Of a stretch of 5,995 bases of DNA, positions 1-5,453 are shown one piece after another (the first letter of the stretch is position 1; every line of letters starts with the position of its first letter). The position numbers and the translations under genes are program-made. A model generated the notes under the pieces. It worked only from the letters and a program-made list of their open reading frames with translations. It was not told the origin of the DNA and ran no database searches. Source of the stretch: an uncultured Roseiflexaceae bacterium (GTDB lineage: Bacteria; Chloroflexota; Chloroflexia; Chloroflexales; Roseiflexaceae); contig CAIPUQ010000545.1 of the NCBI GenBank assembly GCA_903868295.1, positions 1 to 5,995 on the forward strand, given 5' to 3'.

Positions 1-386
1 CGGATAATCCAGCCCAGGCGCATGATGACGCCGGGCACCCCTTCGTAGGTGTAGGGTTCACACGGGGTGATGGTGTACGTCGTCGGATCGAAGTAACTGT
101 ACCGGTCGGTGGTGTTGTGCTGTGGGTGAAAAACCTCGTCGCCGATGGGGAACGCCATCGGCAGGTGCGGCAGCTTTTCGATCATCTGCTCGATGGCAAA
201 AACCGACAACCCGCGCTCGGCGATACGTGCCAACATGCCATTTCGGCGCCACGACGTGAGCGTGAACCGATTGCCCACGAGGTCACCCTCGCCACGCAAA
301 AACGGAGTCACGCGCACGTCGTTGATGATGAAGTGGTTGGGCGCTATCTCTTCGATGGCGTACTTGGAAGCTTTATTCGCCTTCAT
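1..386 (-). CDS. Unrecognised protein, N-terminal part, runs off left edge
   Basis: An open frame of 128 codons starts at the ATG at 386-384 (reverse strand) and reaches the window edge without a stop, so the C-terminus is missing. The N-terminus begins MKANKASKYAIEEIAPNHF. It is mixed and fairly hydrophilic, with no signal peptide or membrane segment. Aromatic-rich stretches occur later, such as EVFHPQHNTTDRYSYFDPTTY and EPYTYEGVPGVIM. I do not recognise the family and assign no function. The start codon lies inside the end of the rubrerythrin-like gene (14-base overlap, different frame), which suggests translational coupling and one transcript. The ribosome site is weak (GGCGAA about 7 bases upstream), as is common for coupled starts. 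The residue pattern looks like a real protein, whereas the plus-strand frames here read as arginine-rich shadow. The existence of the gene is fairly sure; its identity is open. Confidence 0.7.
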   Translation of the reverse strand, partial: MKANKASKYAIEEIAPNHFIINDVRVTPFLRGEGDLVGNRFTLTSWRRNGMLARIAERGLSVFAIEQMIEKLPHLPMAFPIGDEVFHPQHNTTDRYSYFDPTTYTITPCEPYTYEGVPGVIMRLGWII

Positions 387-1380
387 TGATGCGTTCGCCG
401 ATGAGATCACAACGTTCGGCATCGAGCTCGCCCTTGCCGCAGGCGACGAGCAGGTCGTGCCGTTGCTGGGCCATCTCGATGATATGGGCACGCTCGTGCT
501 GGACCATCCAGTTGCCTTGATGGAGCAAGTTGACATGGCCGTACGACACATGATCGGCACCGCGATGCCAGGCGGCGCTGGTCAACCCGCGCAGAATCAT
601 CAAGCATTCGTGGCGCGAATCGTGGAACGCCTGCAGAATTGCCCGGATGTCGCGGCTGCGATAGTGCGCTGCAGCCTGCAATTTGGGTGGATGTGCCGAC
701 GAAAGCTGCGGATTGTTGGTATCGAGGATGAGCGTGGCGCGCTCGCAGAAGACAAAGTTCATGTCGTTGAGGTGTCCAAGTACCTCTTTGATTGAGGGTT
801 CTTTGTCTGGGCCAAGGCACGACAGAATGGTATCGTCGACATCGCTGAACATCGCACGCAACGTGGCTTCGGTGTGTTCGAGGGCATGCATGATGGCATG
901 CGGTCCGAGCGTCCCCATGGCTTCGATCGCCAAAAAGCGTTTGTGTGCCTCGGGCACTGCACCACAACCGGGGCACGCACCGACGAGTTCGCCTTCGCGG
1001 GTTTCGCCACAGGTCACACAGACATACAAATCACCCAGTTCGGTCGCGTTCATGTCACGCTTCTCGGCGATTGCATGCGCAGCGCGGCCCAACAAATCGC
1101 GTGAGCGATCGGATGTACCGGTAATGCGCTCCATTTCGACCTGGATCGGGATAATCCCATTGAGCGCGCAATCGACATTGTGCGCAGTGGTACCGACGCC
1201 ACGCGTCGCTGCAAAGGCACGTTCAGCGCGGGCACCGCGGGCGGCGCAGAGCGCATCGAAGAGGCGCGCAATATTGAAGCGCCGTTCCTTTCGGGCCTGA
1301 TTGGCCCATGTACGGTAGGCGACCTGTCCCATGCTTGCACTCGTAAAGAGTTGGTGTAACTCTTGTTCGGACGTATTCAT
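373..1380 (-). CDS. Rubrerythrin-like / rubredoxin-like ribbon / DinB-like fusion protein
   Basis: The protein has 335 residues in three parts. Residues 5-115 align without gaps in the first repeat to the helical rubrerythrin pattern (AYRTWANQARKERRFNIARLF). Residues 121-139 form a ribbon with C121-x2-C124 and C136-x2-C139, as in the rubredoxin-like tail of rubrerythrins, which binds iron or zinc. Residues 160-310 resemble a DinB-type four-helix bundle, with H203 (LGHLNDMNF) and H295/H299 (HERAH) where DinB proteins carry a metal triad. Oddly, the usual rubrerythrin diiron ligands look lost: the first helix has A15 where Glu is expected, and EKEH reads RGAR at residues 48-51. The ferritin-like part may therefore be structural. 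The likely role is cytosolic metal, redox or stress related, but the substrate is unknown. I chose the ATG at 1380 because AGAGGA sits five bases upstream; an in-frame ATG at 1410 (345 residues) has no such site. The downstream gene overlaps its end. Confidence 0.8.
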   Translation of the reverse strand: MNTSEQELHQLFTSASMGQVAYRTWANQARKERRFNIARLFDALCAARGARAERAFAATRGVGTTAHNVDCALNGIIPIQVEMERITGTSDRSRDLLGRAAHAIAEKRDMNATELGDLYVCVTCGETREGELVGACPGCGAVPEAHKRFLAIEAMGTLGPHAIMHALEHTEATLRAMFSDVDDTILSCLGPDKEPSIKEVLGHLNDMNFVFCERATLILDTNNPQLSSAHPPKLQAAAHYRSRDIRAILQAFHDSRHECLMILRGLTSAAWHRGADHVSYGHVNLLHQGNWMVQHERAHIIEMAQQRHDLLVACGKGELDAERCDLIGERINEGE

Positions 1381-1385
1381 TGCAT

Positions 1386-1391
1386 TCCTCT
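1386..1391 (-). promoter_or_regulatory. Ribosome binding site deciding the rubrerythrin-like start
   Basis: AGAGGA on the reverse strand, five bases before the ATG at 1380. The alternative ATG at 1410 is preceded by an AT-rich stretch without any purine-rich match, so this site favours the shorter protein. Confidence 0.6.
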
Positions 1392-1397
1392 GACGAA

Positions 1398-1424
1398 ACG
1401 AATTCGTCATTCAATTCGTGCGAA
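1398..1424. promoter_or_regulatory. Palindrome and direct-repeat cluster, possible operator
   Basis: ACGAATTCGT (1398-1407) is a perfect 10-bp palindrome. AATTCGT recurs at 1401-1407 and 1413-1419 with 12-bp spacing, and the second copy runs into TTCG-TG-CGAA (1415-1424). As RNA from the minus strand, GACGAA/TTCGTC (1392-1397 and 1403-1408) could also form a small hairpin with a five-base loop. The cluster sits in the predicted leader of the minus-strand gene and upstream of the plus-strand -10 box, where a regulator could affect both. No known operator matches it, and short palindromes can arise by chance. Confidence 0.25.
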
Positions 1425-1448
1425 ACCATCGCATCGTTGCGCCATCAT

Positions 1449-1477
1449 ACTATAATCACAATATGGTGTTCTGTGAA
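1449..1477 (-). promoter_or_regulatory. Sigma-70-type promoter for the minus-strand pair
   Basis: Read on the reverse strand, TTCACA (1477-1472, five of six to TTGACA) is followed by exactly 17 bases and then TATAGT (1454-1449, five of six to TATAAT). Transcription would start near 1442, giving a leader of about 60 bases before the ATG at 1380. It is the best-formed promoter I see in the window. Confidence 0.5.
1451..1456 (+). promoter_or_regulatory. Possible -10 box of the exopolysaccharide operon
   Basis: A perfect TATAAT lies 50 bases before the chosen GTG start of the glycosyltransferase gene. No convincing -35 is found 16-18 bases upstream (ATCGCA at 17 bases), and there is no TGn extension. 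If used, it would probably need an activator. It overlaps the -10 box of the opposite-strand promoter, so the two directions could exclude each other. Confidence 0.35.
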
Positions 1478-1506
1478 TAGCCAATGTGAAGCAAATTAGG
1501 ATATCT

Positions 1507-2598
1507 GTGCAAACTGCACTCGTACACGATTACCTCAACCAATACGGCGGCGCCGAGCGCGTCCTCGAAGCAATACACGACATCTACCCCCACGCGCCGG
1601 TGTATACGTCGATTATGGATCCGGTGGCGATGCCCCTGCACATGCAGTCATGGGACATACGCACCAGCTGGATGCAGCACCTGCCTGCCTGGCGGCGCTA
1701 CTTCCGCCATTACTTTATGCTCTATCCACGGGCCTTCGAGTCCTTTGACATGCGCCCCTACAACCTCATCATCAGCAGTAGTAGCGCCTATGGCAAAGGC
1801 ATCATCCCGCCACCAGGTGCAACGCATATCTGCTATTGCCATACCCCTATGCGCTTTGCCTGGCAAACCGATGCCTACGTCGCCCGTGAGCGCATCGGCG
1901 GGATACGCCGGCGCGTCATGCAACCGATGCTCGCGTCACTGCGCGCGTGGGATGTGGCCAGCTCGGCGCGGGTGACTCACTTCATTGCGAATTCGAAGGT
2001 CGTCGCCGAGCGCATCAACACCCACTACGGCCGCAGTGCGACGATTATCCCCCCGCCGGTCGACCTCGCGCCGTTCCAGCCCCGTCCCGCCGGCGACTAC
2101 TACCTGACTGGTGGCCGGTTGGTGCCCTACAAGCGCATCGATTTGGCCATTCAGGCGTGCACCGCGCTCAATCTGCCGCTGGTGGTCTTTGGGGATGGGC
2201 GTGACAAAACCGAACTGATGGCCATGGCCGGTCCCACAGTCCGCTTTGTGGGGCGCATCAGCGAGCAGGAACGTCTTGATTTGTATGCGGGCTGCAGAGC
2301 GTTTTTGTTCCCAGGCGAAGAAGACTTCGGCATCACCCCGCTCGAGGCCATGGCAGCCGGACGGCCCGTCATCGCATATCGCGGCGGCGGCGCCCTCGAT
2401 ACGGTCATCGATGGTCAGACTGGGTTGTTTTTTGGTGCCCAAGAGCCAGCAGCCCTCCAAGATGCTCTGACCCGCGCCACCGCCATCAGCTGGGATGCGC
2501 AGGCCATACGCACACATGCCGAGTCGTTCGGGCGCGATCGCTTCGTCGCACGCATCCGCGCCTTCGTCGACACACATCACGAGGTAGTCAATGGATGA
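1507..2598 (+). CDS. GT4-family glycosyltransferase (WbaZ-like)
   Basis: The 363-residue protein has the two-domain GT-B layout of family GT4. Residues 4-17 (ALVHDYLNQYGGAER) form the N-terminal start with the glycine loop, followed by SSSAYGKGI (91-99) and CYCHTPMRFAW (109-119), both typical of WbaZ-like mannosyl/glycosyl transferases. The C-terminal domain has GGRLVPYKRID (202-212, with R204 and K209) and EEDFGITPLE (271-280), giving the E-x7-E pair E272/E280 that contacts the nucleotide-sugar. It would transfer a sugar from a nucleotide donor to a lipid-linked glycan at the inner membrane face; donor and acceptor cannot be told. I prefer the GTG at 1507, with TTAGGA five bases upstream and a family-like N-terminus. 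An in-frame GTG at 1486 would add seven residues but has no ribosome site. Its stop overlaps the next gene by eight bases. It is the first gene of the operon. Confidence 0.92.
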   Translation: MQTALVHDYLNQYGGAERVLEAIHDIYPHAPVYTSIMDPVAMPLHMQSWDIRTSWMQHLPAWRRYFRHYFMLYPRAFESFDMRPYNLIISSSSAYGKGIIPPPGATHICYCHTPMRFAWQTDAYVARERIGGIRRRVMQPMLASLRAWDVASSARVTHFIANSKVVAERINTHYGRSATIIPPPVDLAPFQPRPAGDYYLTGGRLVPYKRIDLAIQACTALNLPLVVFGDGRDKTELMAMAGPTVRFVGRISEQERLDLYAGCRAFLFPGEEDFGITPLEAMAAGRPVIAYRGGGALDTVIDGQTGLFFGAQEPAALQDALTRATAISWDAQAIRTHAESFGRDRFVARIRAFVDTHHEVVNG

Positions 2599-3184
2599 TT
2601 TCGGCCGATTGACACGCATCATCCGGCGCCGCTGGTGGGCGCTACTGGTCCCCGCGCTGGTGTTCTTCCTGAGTGCACTTGTGCCCGCCATCGGTACGCC
2701 GCCACAGTATGCCGTGTCGCGGACTATTTTGCTCACCAATCGATCGCCAATGAACGACACCGGTGATACGCTGGCCTACGACTTCCCCGCGATTAGCCGG
2801 AGCGCCGCATATCAGGCCAAAGTTGCTACGTTGGTCGGCACTGACACGCAGGCAGCCGCAGTTGCCACGGCGCTCGACGTGCGCAACGACAACCGTGCCG
2901 TGACGTTTACGGTCAGCGGGAGCGATCCGGCGACGTTGGTACCCATCCGCGACGCGGCCGTGGCAGTCCTCGCGCGGGATGGTACACTGTTGTGGGGCAA
3001 TACGAGTGGCCAAACCACCGTCAACATTGCTGATTTGGCGCACCAAGACGACCCACAACGGGTAGCGGTCTGGCGTGACCAACTCGCCGCGGCGGTGCTC
3101 CGTGCCCTTGCTGGTGCACTCCTGGGGCTGTTGGTCATCACCATCCGCGGGGTAGAGGGAGCAGACGCGCATGCGCATGAGTGA
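2591..3184 (+). CDS. Short Wzz-like membrane protein without cytoplasmic tail
   Basis: The 197-residue protein has the chain-length-determinant layout: a basic start (RIIRRRWW, 9-16), a first membrane helix at about 16-34, an exported region of about 130 residues, and a second helix at about 166-186. It ends only eleven residues later (GVEGADAHAHE). It lacks both the proline-rich stretch usually found before the second helix and the cytoplasmic tail that activates BY-kinases. The basic start and first helix resemble the next gene (RRRWW versus RRRWV, in a shared DNA stretch TCCGGCGCCGCTGG), suggesting an old tandem duplication. The likely role is an accessory polysaccharide co-polymerase subunit paired with the next protein; this is inference from layout and context, since sequence similarity is modest. 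It overlaps the glycosyltransferase by eight bases and the next gene by fourteen. A GAGG lies about six bases before the start. Confidence 0.75.
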   Translation: MDDFGRLTRIIRRRWWALLVPALVFFLSALVPAIGTPPQYAVSRTILLTNRSPMNDTGDTLAYDFPAISRSAAYQAKVATLVGTDTQAAAVATALDVRNDNRAVTFTVSGSDPATLVPIRDAAVAVLARDGTLLWGNTSGQTTVNIADLAHQDDPQRVAVWRDQLAAAVLRALAGALLGLLVITIRGVEGADAHAHE

Positions 3185-3863
3185 GTACTTCAAAATCTTC
3201 CGGCGCCGCTGGGTGCCCGTGTTGTTGGCTATGCTGTTGACCGCAGTGGCTGCGTATGTGTTTAGCAAACTCCAAGAGCCGCTCTTTCGCTCCGAAGCGA
3301 GTTACCTGGTCGTCCCCAACCGCAACGACAACGGTTTGTCGATTGTGTTGACCAACAATATGAACAGCTACAAACAACTGGCGTTGGCGCGCCCCCAAAT
3401 CGAAAAACTCAGCGCCCAGCTCCAGCTCGACCGCTCCCCCGAATGGCTGCTCGAGCACATCTCGATCCAAGCCAATGCCGATGATCGCAAGATGATTGTG
3501 CAGGTCGATTACCCCGACGTCGATATGGCGCCGCGATTGGCCAATGCCGTCGGCGAAAACATGGCAGCCCTGGTGAGCTCACTCAACGACGGCCTCGAAG
3601 GCACCGACAAAATCAACATGCGTATGACGACGCCGGCCACCCCGCCGACGTTGTACCGCCCACAAACCAGGATCAACGTCGCAGCCGGCGCCTTCCTCGG
3701 CCTGATTATCGGGTTGTTGTTGGCGCTGGTCCTCAACGCCCTCGACGATACCCTCAAAAACAGCGAAGATGTCGAAACACTGGTCGGTTTGACCGTTATC
3801 GGCGCCATCCCGACCCAAACACCCAATCCTGACCGCCGGGTCGCCGCGAGGAGAACGCAATGA
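3171..3863 (+). CDS. Wzz/CpsC-like chain-length determinant and kinase adaptor
   Basis: The 230-residue protein has a basic start (FKIFRRRW, 7-14), a first membrane helix at about 14-31, and an exported domain with the Wzz-type opening YLVVP (45-49). A proline-rich stretch (TTPATPPTLYRP, 153-164) precedes the second helix at about 168-189, and the cytoplasmic tail is about 40 residues (LDDTLKNSEDVETLVGLTVIGAIP, 191-214). That tail is typical of CpsC/CapA and Wzc, where it docks and activates the BY-kinase, here encoded next. It would control chain length and export of the polysaccharide at the cell membrane. The start at 3171 has GGGAG nine bases upstream; a second ATG at 3177 is possible. 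The stop overlaps the kinase start by four bases (ATGA), which fits coupled translation of adaptor and kinase in one complex. Confidence 0.9.
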   Translation: MRMSEYFKIFRRRWVPVLLAMLLTAVAAYVFSKLQEPLFRSEASYLVVPNRNDNGLSIVLTNNMNSYKQLALARPQIEKLSAQLQLDRSPEWLLEHISIQANADDRKMIVQVDYPDVDMAPRLANAVGENMAALVSSLNDGLEGTDKINMRMTTPATPPTLYRPQTRINVAAGAFLGLIIGLLLALVLNALDDTLKNSEDVETLVGLTVIGAIPTQTPNPDRRVAARRTQ

Positions 3864-4519
3864 CCAGCACGTCTACCTTGGTTGCTCTGAGCGACCCGCA
3901 GTCGGCTGCTGCCGAAGCGTTCCGCACCCTGCGTACCAACATTCAATTCGCCGGACTCGATCGGACGCTGCAACTCCTCACCGTTACCAGCGCCGGCATC
4001 GACGAAGGCAAATCCCAAGTGGCCGCCAATTTGGCTATCACCATGGCCCAGGCCGAGCAACGCGTCGTCTTGGTCGATTGTGATTTGCGGCGACCGGCGT
4101 TGCACACGCTCTTCGGCTTGAGCAACGAGACCGGCATCACCACCATGCTCCTCGCCAGCGAGGGGACGCCGGCGCCGTTGCAAGCCACCTCGGTACCTGG
4201 CCTGCAGTTGCTAGCGAGTGGCCCATTGCCACCACGCCCAGCCGATATTCTCGGTTCGCGCCGCATCGGCGAGATTCTGCATGCCCTGCGTGACATCGCC
4301 GACGTCATCATCATCGACACACCACCGGTCCTGGCGGTCACCGATGCGGTTGTGCTTGCACCGCGTGTCGACGGCGTCGTCTTGGTGCTCCGTGCCGGCC
4401 ACACCCGCCGCGAACCCGCCAAACAAGCCCGCGCCGTGCTCGAGAAGTCCAAGGCCAACATCGTCGGCATTGTACTCAACGACGCCGAACTCAATTCCAC
4501 TACTGATTACTACGGATAA
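3860..4519 (+). CDS. cpsD: CpsD/CapB-type tyrosine-protein kinase (BY-kinase)
   Basis: The 219-residue P-loop protein is of CpsD/CapB size and acts as an ATP-dependent autokinase partnered with the membrane adaptor encoded just upstream. Seen motifs: AEAFRTLRTNI (18-28), the family's oligomerisation segment; Walker A as A45-GIDE-GKS (K51, S52); Walker A' LVDCDLRRP (71-79, with D73 and D75); and Walker B VIIIDTPP (149-156, with D153). VDGVVLVLRAG (170-180) and IVGIVLND (201-208) complete the fold. Two features are unusual: the usual GKST reads GKSQ, and the C-terminal tyrosine cluster that is normally autophosphorylated is reduced to Y217-Y218 in TTDYYG. A strong AGGAGA sits five bases before the ATG. 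A close alternative is a CpsD-like ATPase with little or no kinase output. MinD/ParA proteins share the fold, but the operon context points to CpsD. Confidence 0.93.
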   Translation: MTSTSTLVALSDPQSAAAEAFRTLRTNIQFAGLDRTLQLLTVTSAGIDEGKSQVAANLAITMAQAEQRVVLVDCDLRRPALHTLFGLSNETGITTMLLASEGTPAPLQATSVPGLQLLASGPLPPRPADILGSRRIGEILHALRDIADVIIIDTPPVLAVTDAVVLAPRVDGVVLVLRAGHTRREPAKQARAVLEKSKANIVGIVLNDAELNSTTDYYG

Positions 4520-4528
4520 ACAGCTACC

Positions 4529-5224
4529 ATGATCGACATCCATTGCCATATCTTCCACGACCTCGACGACGGCCCACGCAGTCGCGACGTGTCGCTCAAT
4601 ATGGCGCGCCAACAGCACGCCGCCGGGGTAACGACCATCATCGGCACCCCGCATAGCCCCAATTCGTCGGCATCGCGCAAGTACAGTCCGGCGCTCATCC
4701 GCGAACGCGCGCACGAGCTCCAAGAGCTGGCCGCTGCAGACGGCCTCGATGTGACGATTTTGCCAGGAACCGAGATTAACTATCACGACCAGATTTCGCG
4801 CCACCTCAAAAGCGAAACCATCATCCCCTTGGCGGGCAGCCGCACCGTGCTCATCGAGATGCCGGTCTTTGCCGTCGACATGCGCTTTTTGCCCACCGCG
4901 GTCGACTTGATGGCCGAGGGGTACCATGTCGTCCTGGCGCACCCCGAACGCTATATCTACAACCAGCGCGATCTCGACGACCTCAAGCGCATCCACGAAA
5001 CGGGCGTGTTGTTCCAGATTACTGCCCACGCCGTCACCGAAAAGAACAGCACCCTGTTGTTCGACCATGGCCTGGTCGATATCGTCGCCAGCGACGCCCA
5101 CGGCGACACCTACCGCCCCACGCAGATGGGGAGCGGCTATGCCAAAGTCAGCGAACGCTATGGCAAAGAAATGGCAGAGCGGATTTTTGTGCAGACACAG
5201 ACACGGCTGCTGGCGCACGCATAG
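4529..5224 (+). CDS. cpsB: CpsB/CapC/YwqE-type PHP-domain tyrosine phosphatase
   Basis: The 231-residue PHP-domain protein is close to the usual size of CpsB/YwqE manganese-dependent phosphatases, which remove phosphate from the BY-kinase tyrosine cluster. Metal-binding motifs appear in the expected order: MIDIHCHIFHDLDDG at the start (H5, H7, D14), GTPH (39-42), PGTEI (79-83, E82), LIEMP (108-112), LAHPERY (136-142, H138) and SDAHG (188-192, D189 and H191). All ligands expected for the family look present, so the enzyme should be active. It lies nine bases after the kinase with only a weak ribosome site, consistent with read-through and coupling. It closes the operon, whereas in streptococcal cps loci the phosphatase precedes the adaptor and kinase. 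Its TAG stop runs directly into a heptad repeat tract. Confidence 0.93.
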   Translation: MIDIHCHIFHDLDDGPRSRDVSLNMARQQHAAGVTTIIGTPHSPNSSASRKYSPALIRERAHELQELAAADGLDVTILPGTEINYHDQISRHLKSETIIPLAGSRTVLIEMPVFAVDMRFLPTAVDLMAEGYHVVLAHPERYIYNQRDLDDLKRIHETGVLFQITAHAVTEKNSTLLFDHGLVDIVASDAHGDTYRPTQMGSGYAKVSERYGKEMAERIFVQTQTRLLAHA

Positions 5225-5272
5225 TGTTCAGTTATCAGTGATTAGATATCAGTGATTACTGACGAGTGATTG
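5224..5272 (+). repeat. Degenerate heptanucleotide repeat tract A
   Basis: Seven-base units run in one register from the phosphatase stop codon. In one reading, TCAGTTA, TCAGTGA, TTAGATA, TCAGTGA, TTACTGA and CGAGTGA follow one another from 5228. TATCAGTGATTA occurs twice, 14 bases apart (5233 and 5247), that is exactly two units. It recalls heptad STRR-type repeats known from some cyanobacteria. Confidence 0.6.
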
Positions 5273-5327
5273 TGTTTATTCACAGCTTGCTGCAGCCAAC
5301 AATCACCCATGCACACTGATACCTAAT
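5241..5327. repeat. Imperfect inverted repeat between convergent genes
   Basis: ATTAGATATCAGTG (5241-5254) is mirrored on the other strand by ATTAGGTATCAGTG (5327-5314), 13 of 14 matching. Inside it, GAGTGATTGT (5264-5273) pairs with the complement of 5299-5308, 9 of 10 matching. The centre is about 25 bases and includes GCTGCAGC. The structure could fold as a long imperfect hairpin and end transcription from both sides. It is not GC-rich and has no T-run right after the stem, so it is not a classical intrinsic terminator. Confidence 0.45.
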
Positions 5328-5340
5328 ATCTCGTCACTGC
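5306..5340 (-). repeat. Degenerate heptanucleotide repeat tract A'
   Basis: On the reverse strand, GCAGTGA, CGAGATA, TTAGGTA, TCAGTGT and GCATGGG follow each other in seven-base register from 5340 to 5306. The units resemble those of tract A, so the right arm of the inverted repeat is made of the same heptads turned round. Degeneracy makes this less certain than tract B. Confidence 0.4.
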
Positions 5341-5390
5341 GTTCTGCTCTGCACACCATACAGTGCGGTGATGAAACAAACTCAGCGCGC

Positions 5391-5453
5391 AAACTGAAAA
5401 CTGAAAACTGAAAACTGAAAACTGCTAACTACTAACTACTAACTACTACCTAC
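5391..5453 (-). repeat. Heptanucleotide tandem repeat tract B, nine units
   Basis: Nine units of seven bases lie in strict register. On the plus strand they are AAACTGA four times, AAACTGC once, TAACTAC three times and TACCTAC once. Read on the reverse strand they are GTAGGTA, GTAGTTA (3), GCAGTTT and TCAGTTT (4), moving away from the rel stop codon. The last plus-strand unit (5447-5453) contains the TAG stop of rel, so the array begins inside the gene's end. Units of this length are prone to slippage, so copy number may vary between strains. Confidence 0.85.

Noticed and set aside
145..795. Plus-strand open frame of 216 residues
   Set aside because: It lies antisense to the end of the rubrerythrin-DinB fusion and the coupled unknown gene, both with coherent protein patterns; its own translation shows no family motif.
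1936..2760. Minus-strand open frame of 274 residues
   Set aside because: It is antisense to the well-supported glycosyltransferase and the start of the Wzz-like gene; composition is that of a GC-rich shadow with no motif.
4211..5218. Minus-strand open frame of 335 residues, the longest antisense frame
   Set aside because: It covers the kinase end and the whole PHP gene, whose metal motifs are intact. The antisense product is a valine/aspartate/glycine-rich mirror of those codons.
5241..5327. Small insertion element or MITE
   Set aside because: The inverted repeat is explained by heptad tracts in opposite orientation; I see no target-site duplication flanking it.
5391..5453. CRISPR-like array
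   Set aside because: The units are only seven bases, directly tandem without spacers, so this is a simple tandem repeat.
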